NCBI GenBank assembly: GCA_014706295.1
Contig: JACSVZ010000039.1
Span: 3,224,001-3,288,000, forward strand
Reading direction: 5' to 3'
Source: Lycocorax pyrrhopterus obiensis
Taxonomy: Eukaryota; Chordata; Aves; Passeriformes; Paradisaeidae
DNA: 64,000 bases
Shown: positions 36,157 to 50,719 of the stretch, in pieces
Numbering within the stretch: the first letter of the stretch is position 1
Layout of the letters: each line of letters starts with the position of its first letter
Made by a program: the position numbers and the translations under genes
The notes under the pieces: model-generated
Databases searched by the model: none
The model's input: the letters and a program-made list of their open reading frames with translations, nothing else
What the model was told of the DNA's origin: nothing

Positions 36157-39100
36157 AGGATGCTATGAGGTCTACAGCTGCTGTTTCTGATGCTCCCTTT
36201 CCGCAAAACAAGCTTGTCCTTTCCCAGCTTTCAGCACCGTGCCCAAACACATCTGGCCATTAGGTGCACAAGATGCCCAGGGAAAGACGAGGGAAGTGGA
36301 AAGGTTTACACCAGCTTGCTTGGTTGACAGAACAGACAACATACATGAGGTCTTCTGATAAGTGTTACACTTTGAATGATAAAATAGTAAGAATATTCAC
36401 ATCTACCATCAAATACATCGCTATCCAGTCAAACTCATTGCCTTTTTTTAATTACTATTGTAGTAAAATAGGAAAATAATCCAAGTTTGTTAAATGAGTA
36501 AGGACCCTGGTATCCTTTCAGAACATTGTTTAATACAATCATACATTCCAGGGCCTATGATCAATCTAAATTTGTTTCTTCTGCACATCCCTGTTTTCCA
36601 GAATACTCTCCTCTGACAGGCAGCTGAGGGCATTTTGTACTGGAATTGACAGTCATGAAACAAACTTTTTTGGTAAGGCCTGGTTCAAAAGAGCCAGCAT
36701 ACAGTGAAAATACTGTGGTTATTTTTCTTTAAAAATGGGAGATTCAGGTTTCCATTTTCTGCTTCTGTAACCTTATGTGAGTTATTGTCATACACACAGA
36801 TTTGAAGGGTTTAACAGTTCTAAAAGACATGACACCCAGCAGAAATGTAAACCACACCAAATACTTTAAAAGCAAGCAGAATTTTGCCAAATTCACTACT
36901 ACAAGATGATAATGTAAATAATTTAGTAGATCTCAGCACCAGCATTTAGGATTATCATTGACCTTATTCTCATTTACACTGTGTGAGAGCATTTAAAGGG
37001 GTAGCATACAGAGTGCAGGACATAAGCCACATGATTAATAGCTCTGAAGTAGAAAAACTACAGTCAGAGCAGTCATAAGTTACTAATCTAAAAATCTCTC
37101 TGACTCTCAAGCAAGATACCAGTCACTGTCAAAAATCTGATCCATCAGCTGTCCAGTTCACTTATCTGCTCCCATTTTCCTTCATATTTTTTCCTCAATT
37201 TTCCGCTTTAATGAAAAATTCATATGAATCTAGAACTCAGTCTGTTTAAAACACATCTGATTACCAATGCATTTCTAACTCATACTTCCTACCTTAACTA
37301 CAAGGAGCCTTATGAAAGCTGAAGATACATCTTTGAGATAATTTTGAGAAAAGCACTTCTAACTTAAAAGCAATTTCCAGTTCACTCACTGGAGCTCATA
37401 TACGCCTCTACGGTTACTGAACAAAAGCTTTCCTTTGCTCTTAATACACAGGAATTGTATGCCTTGTGCATAAAGCAATTGGATTCTTTCCCTCTTCATT
37501 ACCTGCTTGCAATAAAACTTGCAAGAGAGCATAAACATTTGAGAATTGCCATACGAGAAAATAATGTTAGTAATTTACTATCAGCTTGCAATAGGTTTGC
37601 AGATATGATTTTTCCTGACACTTATGCTATACAAAGTTTAGTCTGAATCCATTTACAGTGTTCCTTACGTAGGCACATCCTAGAATTTTTAAAGCATGTT
37701 TTTATAGCTTTCATACCTGACCTGCAAATAAGTAAAAACTAATCTTTTCATAATATCGAACTTAAATCGCGCTAAAGGTGAAATGTGTTATTCTGTTTAC
37801 CCTCCTATTAAACACCAGCATTTTTTCTTCAGACTTGCAACTAAAGATGAAGAAACTTAGAAATCAGACTAATTCTTCAGAACTGAGGATACTTTTAAGA
37901 GTGATGAAGTCCTATTTTGCCTAACTAGCAAAAAAAGCCAGAAAACCAATGTACTATACTGAAACACAATTTAAACTATGGTGGTATCACTATTAAGTTG
38001 TATAGACTACAGTGACTCTGCAAACTCTGATGCATTTCTAATAAGAGGAAAACATGTCAACAAAAAAGCCACCATTCTTATTTATCAAACTAGAATTACC
38101 TTGAACCAAACAAAGAGCCAAGCCAAGGGGAAAACATAAATTTATTATTGAAGACTCTATTGTGATTATTTCAGTGAATCACTCACAGACACTCAACTAC
38201 TCACACCCACCTGGGTAAGTCTATTCAAGCCATTCACACTGAGCAAACCAACAAAACCGAATTGTCTTTTGTTGTTGTTGCTAAATATGATTCTGTACAC
38301 ACAAAGGTCCTTCAGTCAAAACACATACCCAAAGGAAAACTTTTTAAAGTGGTCCTTGATCTACATCTTCACTTTAAAAACCTGGGTATATGAATTGCAT
38401 TAGATTTTCACAGTTAGAGCAAGATACTTGAGCAAGATTATGTAAAATGTATTATATATTTAGTCATTTGAATTAAAAACTTCATGGCAGAACTAACAGA
38501 CCCTGCACCATAATCTTATTCTATTAATATGATTTTATCTGGGTCTACGCTAACACACTAATCATTTCTGTGAAAATGGATTAAGACTATTCCTTTGTTC
38601 TTACTTATTGACCAAGCAGTACTAACACTGTATTTTAACTGAATTTAAAATGTTAGCTCAGATCTCATTTACTTTAGTCAATGTATTCCAAGAAGGCTTA
38701 AAACCTTTCATGTCTTGTACTTTGCTGAATTGGTTTAGCTCCTTTCTAATGCATCAGACAATCTCAGAGGCCCTTTTACCTTGCTCAAAACGATGTATGA
38801 ACCATGTAGAAGGATAATTTCCTAAAATGAAGTTGGCTTTCTTTTTATACTTACTGCTGAGACTACACTAAAGTATCAGAGATAAATCCTTATTCTTATA
38901 TTCATGCATTAAATCTATATAATAACAACTACATTTGAAATACTAGTTCTATGCATTCAGATTCAAATATATTAGGTTCTTAAAGTGGAAAAGTTCAGAA
39001 TAGCATCTGAAAAAAAAGAGGAAAAACTCTTTTTCCTAAGTTTGATACTTGAAAAAAGCATCAAAAGATTGCAAGATAATTGCTAGGTAATGGTCACAAA

Positions 39101-40432
39101 AAGATGTAGCAACTTGAAGCCGAGGGATGGCAAGACTGCAGAACAGGGAAGGCTCATAGTCTGAGTGCAGAGGTATTCAAGTTATCCAGAGATTCTAGGG
39201 GCAAAGACTTGAGCAGAGTTTGCTGCAGCTGTAAATCTTTGAAATTACTGCATTTGAGCCCAGAAGCAAGGACCTGTTTACAAGGACACAAAAGGCAGAG
39301 AAAAAGCTGTTTATCAACCCTTTTCCTATTTTGTATTATCTTGTCATGGAACTTGACTTAGATAAAATGGAAGAATTCTGCTTTTAATCCAATAAAACCT
39401 GGGGTTTGCATCTTATAGAAGAAATCACTATGAAGAAGAAAACCTAGACAGATCCATCTTACAGCTAATCCAGTGTCCCATTATGAGATCTATAAATTGG
39501 GTTAGGGTCAAAGTGTTTTAATGCATTTCAGTTTGCAAGCTGTGAAATGCAATAAACATGGTTTGTATTTTTGTAAGCTATTTTAAACACACCTTCAGTT
39601 TTTGAATCATGTATTATGGTTATATGAACTCAGCTTACATATTTCTACTCGATTTCTATTGCGCTCATTAGCCTTGGCAAGATTACAATAATGCAGCTGT
39701 ATTAGTTCCAGTTTCTCATAAAACTATTTTCTTTCGTAACTTTCCTTTCAAAAAACCTTTCAAGTAATACATAATACAACATCAGTGTACCCAATCAGAA
39801 CTAAAGGGCATTTATTTGTAATTCCTTCTTCATATATTTCCAGACAAGAATGAGCTGTTTCAGGAATGGCAACTGACTGAGCTCACAGTAAAAAAACAAA
39901 GAAATACTTTTCATCCCTATTCATGAAGGTATGCTTCTCAGTCTTTTCCTTAGCTATAACAAAAGCGCTTTTTTTTGCTGAAAAGCACTTTCTACGTGAA
40001 ACTTCATTCAATATCAAGACCCTACACCCTTAGCCAGCAATCAGCTCATACCTTAGATCTTTCCAGGTGCTTGTATCTTACTCACTGGTTAGTCCAGCAT
40101 GAAATGTGCTATCTGAGTGTGATCACTGTATGTTAGTCTCCGGCAGCTGGTGTTAGACATGCTGCCTTTGCAAATAGTTGGCTTCTAGATGTTGGTCTCT
40201 GCAGGTGCTGACCCTCAGATTCCTCAGACCTGCAGCATTTTTCCAGTGGCCAGCACCAGCCTCTTACCCCACTTGTCTTGAAGTTTGCAAGAGCTCACGC
40301 ACAGACACAGAAGAGACAATGTACTGACTCAATAGTTGCAAATAGCATTTGGCAAGAATACAGAACAGCCTGCAAAGACGAAGTGAAGGGTGAGACAATC
40401 CTACTGCCAAGCAACCTGCCAAACAACCAGCA

Positions 40433-40452
40433 TGTATGTGACTGTATGTGAC
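40433..40452. repeat. Tandem 10-bp repeat, two copies
   Basis: TGTATGTGAC is repeated exactly twice, beside a TATA-like motif (gataaaaagg on the minus strand) within a segment that may be LTR-derived. Confidence 0.8.
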
Positions 40453-42628
40453 TGCCCCTTTTTATCCACTTCCCCCCCGCTTCTTCATGTTTGTTAAACC
40501 CCAATCCACCTTGACTTCTGTGTTCCCCTGGTTTGGTCTCTGTCACCTAAACATCCCATAATAAGGTGCATACAATATTCTCTGTCCCATCCCCAAATTC
40601 TTTTCTCACTGCATCCCCCAACAAGTCCTATATCCTATTATGCAATCACCCCATACTTGCCTGGTATTCCTGGGAGAGAATCTTTTTCCTTGACCCACCT
40701 CGCTACTTTCCTTTGATGTACTAGAAGCAGATCACTGGCTCTCTTTTTACTGATTAGATTACTCCACTTCGCCTCCCTGTTGTTGCTCGTCTGATTCTTA
40801 CAGTCTTTATGTTTTAGTCAGTCTTACAGCATCACACTGAACAGTGTTTCATATAAACAACTTCTGAGTTAGGACATTTTACTCAGAGTGTTGGACTCAT
40901 ACTCTGTGCTGGCATTGTTTCTATCCTTATCACAAGCAGCATACTACAAACACTTTATGAAGTCTAAGCATGCTATTTCTCTAGAGATGCATTTGAAAAA
41001 GCCTCTCAATTAGCTCCACGGAAATTCAATCCTCTCAGTGACAGCTAATCAGACTGAAATAGCCCCACAGGTTAATTTTTCTTACTTCTGTATCAGCTTG
41101 TTGCTTTCTTTAACTACTGGGGAACTTAGGAGAGAGCTGACGAGTACTTTATCATCCTCACGTACATATACATAATTCTGTTTCACAAATGCAGAACTTA
41201 GTGAGAGGGAGAAATGTTTAATAAATACTTACGCATCATTAGCTACATTAGTTTCTTCTGCCAGTCAGGGTATTTTTTCCTCAATTTTGTTCTCATTTCA
41301 AAGTTAATCACTTTGAAACAATTACTTTAAAAGCTAAGTAATTTTAACCTATCATATACAATACCAAAATGGATTTCTCTTTACCTGGGCAAGCTCCATT
41401 TTCTTTGTCTTCATCCTCCATACCATCACAATCTTTAACATCAACTATCAATAAGCAGCCTCCATCTCAACTGGAAATGAGTCAAGCTTCTTTCTGCTTC
41501 TAATCCTCCAGTTACAATAATGTGAACCTACATGAAATTTCTGTGTATTCTGAAATTGAATATTTAAATCATCCTTACCAAATGTAAGGATTGCTAAAGC
41601 CTTTTATCTTCACAGCTTCCAAGATGCCAAAGTTTTAAAACTGGGCCTTCAGAGTGATATTACAAGGCCTCTGATTTGTTTGTTCAGTCATCCATTTCAA
41701 CATTTATGCTAAGATTCAGCCCAACCTGTTTCATTTACGCCACTAAAATAATCCATGTTTAAACCAAGGAAAAAGATACACTGATATCTACTTACAGTGT
41801 AAACTGAGGGTTAAATAGGTAAGACAAAAAATCTGTATGTTCTCTTGAGCAGAAGCTACTGCTGTTACCACACAGTGCAAAATACACTTTCTGCCTAGCA
41901 GACAAGTCTGCAGTACCTTACTCTGACATGAGGTACAATATTCTCAAATTGAGAGACAATACTTACTGAGCAGAGAGGCAGGACAGATTTATTTTGCAAA
42001 AGTACAGTGGCACGCCTGGGGACCAACCTCAGAACTGCCCCACTTTCTTCTAACTGCAGGTACCAAATTTATGAAAGAAAATTTCAAGTAAAACTGAAAC
42101 ACAAGCTCATCCAGTTGCAATTATTTTTTCAACAGAGCCAAGAGGCAATTCATTGCAGACAGGTTAATATTTCTGACTGATATATGTAAGGAATTTAGCA
42201 TTAAAGAGTTGCCAGTTATTTCAACAACTAGGCAACTGGTAACTTAATTTTGCATCATAATTATTATCTGACAAAATTATCTAGAGTAACTCGTCCATTT
42301 CCTTCAAATTGTGTTGAAAGACCCTGCTTCTCTCTTCTCTTGCTTCTACCTCTACCACACCTACAGTGCTATTTTCCAACTACCTTTGAGTTAGTTTTGT
42401 GAAGACCTAATTATGCAACAGTATGAATGCCAGAGCCATAAAGTGTTCCATGCAACTGTTCTAGTGTCAATAGCAACTGCTGAAATGCAATGAATTCAAC
42501 AGTCTAAAGAAATGTTCCTTTTAGCAAAAAGGCACACAATCAATACCTATGACAACTACGAATTTAAATTGGAAGACACTCAAAGTTGTTGCATGACACC
42601 GGAAGATTGCTGAAACATTTTATAGCAT

Positions 42629-42648
42629 ATTATTATTATTATTATTAT
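42629..42648. repeat. (ATT)6 microsatellite
   Basis: Six ATT units plus a partial unit in the large SMAP1 intron. Confidence 0.9.
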
Positions 42649-45600
42649 AAACCATTTAAAGCTTAAGCTAATGTTGGAGATTTAATATTGCCAGTGATAT
42701 CTAAAATAATTTTTTATGAAAAATAAGTCATTATCTTTACTCTTTAGTGAGACTTGCACATCTGACAGGATTTCCCACTACCCCAGTACCCTATCTTGAT
42801 GGTCACACACTGGGGTGAGATTAAGCACGTTCTACCTTAAGCATGGTAAAATGAAACAGAACACACAAAGACACTTGATTGCTTTGCCCATGCTTCAGTA
42901 CTTGCATTATTTTAGGAAAACAAAGGAAGCCTATTATTCAAAACAAGATAAGATTATTATTTTGAGTGACATTATTTAAATTAAAGTCTTTTTCCTCTTA
43001 TCGGCTTCATCTTATCCAATCCTTACCCTTCTTTACATTCAGCTCCATGTATCAGTACCACTTAGGTAAAAGCATAGTGCAATTTGTTCCTGCACATGCA
43101 ATTGATTGTAGACAATCTCCTAACTAGTACTATAATTTTTATAAAACTTTTTAGATGAGATTGTATATTTGCAGTTTTAATCATGCATGGTCCTGTGGTT
43201 TCAAATGTCTCAGAATGTCTTTGTTCTAAAGACAGCATCCACCCATGAGTAAGGCTGATTTAGTTCATGCTTGTTTAAATGTGTCCACTTTATTTTGTTC
43301 ATTACACAGATAAGCATATGCAATGTTGTCTTAATTGTCTCAAAGTCACCAGGAAAAAAGACGAAGCTTATCATAAGCTGAAAAAGCCATCTGTTGATAA
43401 GTATTATCAACTGAAACCCAAGGCAGTATTTTGTTTTGAACCTGTATGGAGCAAAAGTGTAATGGAGGATCGATTGAAACTAAGCAAACTTAAAACAGCT
43501 TCCTGTTAAAAACAGTTTGGCAAGTTAAACAAAGGCAAATTTAACCAAAGCAGGCCCCACTCAAGCTTGTTCTCATTGTTATTAGATTCTACTTGTATAG
43601 AATTTTTTAAAATTGCATTAAAATGCTGTTCTGCTGCAGACCAGAGTTGACAGGACCAAGCTGATACAGCGAGCACACAATGGGCTGAAGAAAAAGAAGT
43701 GATACCCTTCCTGAACGCTGACTCCTTTTCCAACATTAAAAAGATAAAAACTTTTCTTTTTTTTTTTTCTGACAAAAAAGGGGTTTCTTTCATTGCTTCT
43801 ACTTGCAATATCTGTTTCTTAATTTCTTTGTCTACAACTTCAAATACGTAATAAGAGCCATGACAGATTAATTTCATTAAGTAAGACTATTTTTCATGGC
43901 AATCCTCAAACAGAAGAAGTCCTTTGTTACCTGCAAACGGAATGAATAGCACAGTTTCGGGAAGAAACTAATTTGATTTGCTTTCTTCCAGATTAGCATT
44001 AAAAACAACCAAAGAACCCAAAATAATCTGATCTCTTCCGTAAGACTGAGAAGGTATGATTAGAAATGTAAAACCAGGCTGGGAGAGGTCCATAGTCCGT
44101 AAAATGCAGACTGAGAGAACAAGAAGCCTTAAAACCCTTCACCCTTTGTGGGGGTAGGAGGCAGGGAAACAGGTTGCCCTATGTCTTATCATGAACTCCT
44201 AAATCCAGAGCTTTAATTCTTATCTGCTTAGTCTGAATTTGTGAAAACAAGAACTAAGAGTATAAATAAGACTATGTATTCGACCAGAGAGCAAAACAGG
44301 TTTCTATTTTTCTGTTCCCATGATATACATGATTGCTTTTTAATCACAATTTAAAGTAATATTGCATTTTATATAAAAATCAAAAGGAAAAAATATTTAA
44401 AAAATAAATCACTCAGAAAGGCAAATAATGCTTAGACCTCTAGAGAAATGTTATTAACAACTGTTCAAGTGATTTAGCAAATGTATCAACAATACAGTAT
44501 CAAAACAAAGAAAACATTTAGAATATTTATAACAGGATTCTGCATTTAAATTATCATTCAGGTCAATATTTGTCAATCCATTTATTCCTACAAGTTAAAA
44601 GTAAACACTTAATAATATCACTTTCACCAAACTGGTGTTTAGGTGGACACCAACTACTCTGCAGGCTTTCATTCATGTATTCTTACAGTGCTACTCAGTT
44701 TTAAGGACGGGTAGAACACTAGAGCACTATCTGCTCCAACTCATTTATCCTTGTACAAAATTATTAGGAAGATAACTTGTAATACTTCAAATAAGTAAAT
44801 TCCATCCCAGAGGAATAAGGAGGACTGAAAGCTCCTCTTTCCTCAATTGTCCAGGCAGGTTGATTTTTGTGAGAGTTTTAGCTGTCTTTGGGGGAAAACA
44901 AACACACCATCCTAACAAGCCACGTTTAATTCTTTCTATTTGGTTAAATGAGTATTTGACACATTGTTTTTCCTATCTGAAGGAGAAAAGCTGCTACTAT
45001 GACTTGCCCCCACTTTTATTTGAGGGGTTCTCCAGTGCATTTTAAATGCAAATAAACTGATGTCTATACCTCTGTAATATAGGCCATCTGGTGCTGGCTG
45101 GTACCAGATGACTGAGAGGCAGCAGCTCACTGTTACTGCCAAGTTTAATCTGCCAATTTAGTCTTCATTTTGGGGAAGAAAAACAGCATTTGATATACCA
45201 CCATTGAAAAATAACCTCCAACTGACCCATTCCTGTCACTTGAAATAACTTTATACAAAAACAAGAGCCAGTTTCAAATTCAAAAAGCAGTATAATAAAA
45301 CAAACAGTCTCACAGTGTCATATTGAACTTCAGTTAATCAAGTGTAACTGCTGCAGACTTTCAGAACCATTCATCATCCTGATACGTTCAGCAGAATGAA
45401 AAAATCTTTAACTTTGAATGTCAATATTAGTTTGCAAATGCACAAGTACTTAGTGAAAAAAAAAAAGTAGTTCGTTCTTTACATCCTAACCATTTAACTT
45501 TACTGTCCCAGTAGAACACAATCTTGTCTTAAAAGGGTTTACTTCAGTAACTTAGATGTGGTTTCGTAGTAACTATGCTCCTCAACATGCAGTATTTTAC

Positions 45601-48600
45601 AGTGAAAACATCACAATATTTTCATTGCAGTACTCAACTCATGTGAAACCTCTAAACTAAACAGCGGAGAAAGCTCCACAGTGCTGAACCCAAACGCTTC
45701 CAAAGCATTCAGTGTCATGGACTTAGCTGAACTTTCTAATTTTGGATATTAGAAACACTTACCAAGTTTTCCATGGGCAGTTTTCCAAATAACTTCTGGC
45801 TTAATTCTGGCTTGTTAGCACTGTTGCATACCATGTTTTCTTAATTTAAAAATTAGACTACATAAAAAGTTGAACCCTACAAAAATCTGAATGTTTAGTC
45901 ATACGAATTTTCTTTTTCTTTGCTCTGGGACCACTCCAGAGCCTCATAGCATCATACCTAGTGATGCCTTTTTTGTTTGAATTTGTACTGCAGAAGTACA
46001 TAAACAGGTATGTCTTGAAAAAAGCTGAACAGTCCTAGTTGCTCTGAAATTCAAGAAGTCATTCATACAGCTCAGTCCACCTTCTCTGTTCTAAATACTG
46101 CAAAGCAAATGCCTTTACTAAATGAAGTATTATTCCTTATACTCTTTGACAGCTTGTGAACAGTATTCCTCAGTTCACTCTGCAGCTCTTGTTTATCCTC
46201 GGGGCACACAGTCTCCCCAGTTCACACACTGGCCATGGCCCAGCCATGCCCCTGATCCCTCAGCCCGAATGACCTAAATGCAGCTCATCTCCTACTTTTC
46301 TGTGCTTCCATTCAGTGGAAAACAGGTACAGGTGCATGGAGTGCACACAGAGCCTGCTCCAACCTGCTGCATGAAGAAGTAGCATGGAGCTTACCTAAAG
46401 TGCTCCTCTGTGCTCTAAGAAGAAACTTTACTTAAACTATCTACACAGGTTAAATTTTATTTCAGAAAACTACTCTGAGGCTTTGAGAGCTCTCTCATGC
46501 ACAAGTAGAACACTTATGCTACATATTCTTTTTTAAATCACCAAATAATTCTAAATTGAACACATTCAATTACTCAAGGACGAACAAAAATTCTACTCAG
46601 TAAACATGCTAGAAATAAAAAAGCACTTCAGTGGTTTACTCTGCTCCCAAACAGAGAACTTGTTCAGTCAGCTTAAGCAGAAAACAAAGAAAAAAAAAAC
46701 GAAGATCATGGCTGATTTGGGAAATTTCACTACTTTCAGCTGTGCAAAAGAGTAATTAATAAGAAGGGAAAGCTCCTCAGCAGCTGATGAAAGGGCAGGC
46801 AAGATGATGAAGTTTAAAAATGGCTAGCAAAAGTCTAGCTGTTTTATCCTGCCTACAAATTGAAGACTTTCCTGTGTAACTACCAATGAAACATGTAAGA
46901 TTGGTGGTCAAACTACAGACTTTCTTCCCCTCTCCACTAATAAAATGCGCTCTTACAACATGAGATTTACTTTTTTAGTTAATTTAAAATCTCTTAATTG
47001 TCTGTACAGAACATGTAAAATTTGCTTTCATTACATGACAGTCTGCCTTATGCTATTATCCTGCTCTTGGCCCATAGAAAACTTTAAGAAGCACACAATT
47101 AGCTCACTTTGATTATTTATTCCTGCAATTCAACACATTTTTTATATTGCTAAAATTTGCACTTCTGTTGCTTGCAAACAAGCTGGGCTTTGAGTGAAAA
47201 TGCCAGCTTCACATAACCTGGCCCCAGTTTGCACATCATGAAAAACTACATAATAATTGTTACAGCAGTTTTCTTGCAGTATTTTCCCTGTTTCTCCAAA
47301 GCAACTGTTAAGGATAAGGTTGTTTTAGGCAGAAGCACTAAGCAAATTTGAGATCTGCAATTGTGGAAATAGCGTAGGGAGAGAGGGAAGAAAGACCCTT
47401 ATGCAAGTTTCTTAACTTTCTTCTGTTAGACTGAAAAAGACATTACAGCTGCCAGTAGCTTGGCAATGTCACTTATTTTATTAAGAGTTCTGCAGATCTG
47501 ATGTGAAACATCTCATTGTTGGCTGCTTCCAATAAAATGCTAATCACTGGACTAGACTCAATCAGTAGCTCACACAGTAAGATCTTGTTATATTACAAAT
47601 TACCCAGTAATTTCATGAGAGAAAGTGAACAGCCCAGAAAAATAGAGTAAAACAAGTAGCCTTGCTACTCACTATTCTGCAGTAGAGCTCTCCAGTCTTG
47701 AGGAAATTCTACAGTACATCTGAACTCTCCAATGTGAATGCTCACAAAAAAATATTTCCCCTGAAACCCACTTCAAGCACATGTTGATTCTTTACTGAAA
47801 AGCAATTTCAGTAAGAAAACTCACTACTATTAAATCAGTTAAAAGATTATGTTCTTTGTTTATCAAAGCATGGTAACAACAAAGTATCTTTTATGACATA
47901 ATTACCTGATACATTAATGCAATATTGGGATCATAAGTTTACTAAATCAATGCTACAAGCTTTCAGTAATATTTGAAAATGCAACAGAAATCATGCTAGA
48001 CATTTAGTTTGCTAAAGGCTAAGGATCAGTTAGTTACAACATCTAGTTAGTGACAAGAGAAAGGCTCTCAAATGGATGTAGGAGCAAATTAGTCAGCTCT
48101 ATGAAGCAGAGATAAGAACATGAGAATTGAATGTTAACATTTTAAATTTTTAGGATGCATATTCTTGTTTTAAGAGCTAAGAAATTTAATCTCAACAAAA
48201 GATAAAATAGAAGTCACTAGGAACTGAAGACTTGTAGGAGTACATGACACTTGAGAACAGATAGGAAGTTTTCTCTAGATTCATCTTTTTACAAGTTTAA
48301 GACCTCTATTCTTTTCCATCTTTATTGATTCTTCTATAGAATGGCTAAAACACTGCTTGAATTACCTTAACCTAAAAGAAGTCTCGAAATTGTGATAGAA
48401 CTGCCAACTGCTTGCTCACATATTTTTAATTCATTAACTTCCTAAGCCTGGAATAACTAGACTGGAGATAACCCATGTCTGTAGTAAAGGCAACCAGTGA
48501 CTTTACATATGAAGTGTGCAGACTTCTCATATTGCTTCCTCCTCCAGGAACTGGGAAAAATAACCATCTACTGCTTGGTGTGGTTGCTGAAAACACGATA

Positions 48601-50281
48601 GATACTACAGTCAAGATGTCTGCACTCCCCTGCTGATTCAGGATGCAATATTTAAAAGATCCTATAGACAGTCTCTACCTGGAAGTGAAGTGTATCATTA
48701 CTACTGAAACACTAATGTTTATCAGCTCCCTAAAGCAGAATCACACCACAAAAGCAGCAGTGTATTATTCCATGTATGAAAATAAAAGCTTTTGGTTTTC
48801 TATGTCACCGACACTTTCCCACAGAAACAAACAGGTCTCTTTCATTTAGATTAAAGAACACAACTACAACTTAAAATATGTAAAGTTTACAGTCTAAAAG
48901 CAGTTTATTTTCAATGAATGATCCTTTAAAAGCCCAAGCTTGAAGAATGTCTTAAATTAAAAAGATGACACACAGATGAGTTCCATTTGAGCAGTCAATG
49001 CTGACATATTAATAACAAAATAAAATATGCTGCAGTACTTCAAATGTTTTGCAGCTATTTCAATAGCACTATTATCTAATACAGATATATTTACCGAATT
49101 CCACATTTTGTAGTACAAGCATTTAAAATCAAAATACTTCTTTTTATTTGCCTAATCATTAACTGGTAATCTAATGACTTTTCAAATGTAAATCTAATCA
49201 GTGGCATTAGAATTGTTTTTTTATTTCAAGTAGTAGGACAATCCCTCAGCTGTAACTATGCTCTGTTGGCACTTCCCCTCATTTAACCAAGTATTCCCAG
49301 TCACGTAACAAGGTTCATGCATCCTTACAAAGGGAAATCCTCTCTCTCCCAGACCAAAAGTAGATCTTTGGGCTCTAGAAAGTTAAGGTTTCCAAACCAC
49401 AGCAATGTTTTTAGCCTTTATAACTAAATTATATTATTATAAGGACCAAAATAAAACATTTAACTTGGCTGGACACCCCTGTAAAGCTTCAGTAATCAAC
49501 AATTCTAATGTTTTTATTGTCATCCATAAACTTACTTTAACCTCATACAGTATCAGTAACAATAGCTCAGTCAAGCTTCAAAAATTGTCATAATAAAATT
49601 TGCTTCTGCACTAACTCATTCCAAACTTGCTTTCTAATTTAAGAAAAATGATATTTGTATTGGTATTTGTATCAAGGGCTTCTTTTCCCCTCCAAGTGTG
49701 CATATATATATTTTTGTATCTTGTTTTATTATGTAAAATGATAAAACATCTATTTGAAAACTGAATTAGAAATAAATCTGCAATCACAGCCTGTGAACAC
49801 ACAACATTTTTCGTAATTGTAACACAGCACTATCGGGGAATAAACTGACAGATGGAGACTCCAATGCATTCTGCAGACTACACTGCAGACCTGAACATAC
49901 TAATGGATTCACAAGATCTGAGAGACAACATCTGTATTAAAAGAAATTATTATATTTAATACTACAATTACCCATTTCATTTTTGTTTAATATTAACTCT
50001 CTACAGAAGTGCACATGAAATTTTAATTGTACCTACATTGCTAACGCTGCTCATTATGCTTTAACATAGCTGTGTAAAGAAGCACCTTCAGTGGTTTGTT
50101 TGTCATGTTTTGTGATGTGATCTTAGTTGCAAATTTTCAAGTTACCTAGAGTTACTAATTAAATTCTATAGATTATACATTTATGTTTAAAATTGATTCA
50201 TTTATGAAAGACAGTATTAGATGATAACACAGGACTCAATAAAACAGACAATTTTCTGTGCAAGAATAGCAATGGTCCATG

Positions 50282-50425
50282 ACCCTGAGGTTAGCTCAGC
50301 TGGTCAGAGCATGGTGCCAACACCACCAAGGTTGTGGGTTCAATCCCATATGGGCTATTCACTTAAGAGCTAGACTTGATGATCCTTGAGGGTCCCTTCC
50401 AACTCAAGACAATTCTGTGATCTTA
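50282..50425 (+). mobile_element. tRNA-Ile-derived SINE with CR1 tail (TguSINE1-like)
   Basis: The head reads GGTTAGCTCAGCTGGTCAGAGC, split here as GGTTAGCTCAGC and TGGTCAGAGC, an RNA polymerase III A box. The B box is GGTTGTGGGTTCAATCCC, and the anticodon region fits a decayed tRNA-Ile. After a short linker it passes into a CR1 3' end (agacttgatgatccttgagg, then gtcccttccaactcaagaca, then attctgtgatctt). A tRNA-Ile head joined to a CR1 3' tail is the architecture of the passerine SINE family typified by TguSINE1, which borrows the CR1 machinery. It is about 145 bp, near full length. It is a retroposon, not a working tRNA gene. No clear target duplication was seen. Confidence 0.88.
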
Positions 50426-50625
50426 AAATCCTTAATTAGGTTTATGGTCTGAGCCTAAACTTTAACTAAGCTCAACCCATTTCCCTCTTCCCCTAAACAC
50501 ATTCCTCATCATATGGTCAACCAACTTTTTTATGCAAGCAACAGCACAAGTAGGATTCATGTGGATAAACCAGATTACAACTGATAAACACATATACATT
50601 CATATTCCCATGTGTGTATATAGAT

Positions 50626-50637
50626 ACACACACACAC
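50626..50637. repeat. (AC)6 microsatellite
   Basis: Six AC units preceded by a TGTGTGTATATAG stretch, together making an imperfect palindrome. Confidence 0.8.
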
Positions 50638-50719
50638 TTTAATTTTTCCCCAAATCTCTGAACATATCTAATACTATGTGCCATTTTTAAATACCTGGAA
50701 AAAAAGAAACTCTTCTTAC

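Larger units (their letters stand above)
29422..50719 (-). other. SMAP1: SMAP1 intron, 21.3 kb
   Basis: The largest intron here, between donor AAAAG|gtaaga and acceptor ttacaag. Recognised contents are a short CR1 3' end (about 32560-32630), a CR1 reverse-transcriptase fragment (34020-34265), a truncated LTR (35235-35358), (AC)7 at 35471-35484, a 12-bp inverted repeat at 36076-36156, an LTR-like segment on the minus strand around 40130-40560, an (ATT)n run at 42629-42648, a SINE (50282-50425) and (AC)6 at 50626-50637. Between these I see only AT-rich sequence. Frames such as 43279-43509 and 43506-43877 have no recognisable domain. Confidence 0.9.

Noticed and set aside
43506..43877. A 123-codon minus-strand open frame in SMAP1 orientation, considered as an extra exon
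   Set aside because: No similarity to SMAP1, and the neighbouring SMAP1 exons join in phase without it.
50283..50345. A tRNA-Ile gene
   Set aside because: The A and B boxes are present, but the anticodon arm and acceptor stem do not pair cleanly and a CR1 tail follows, so it is a SINE head rather than a functional tRNA.
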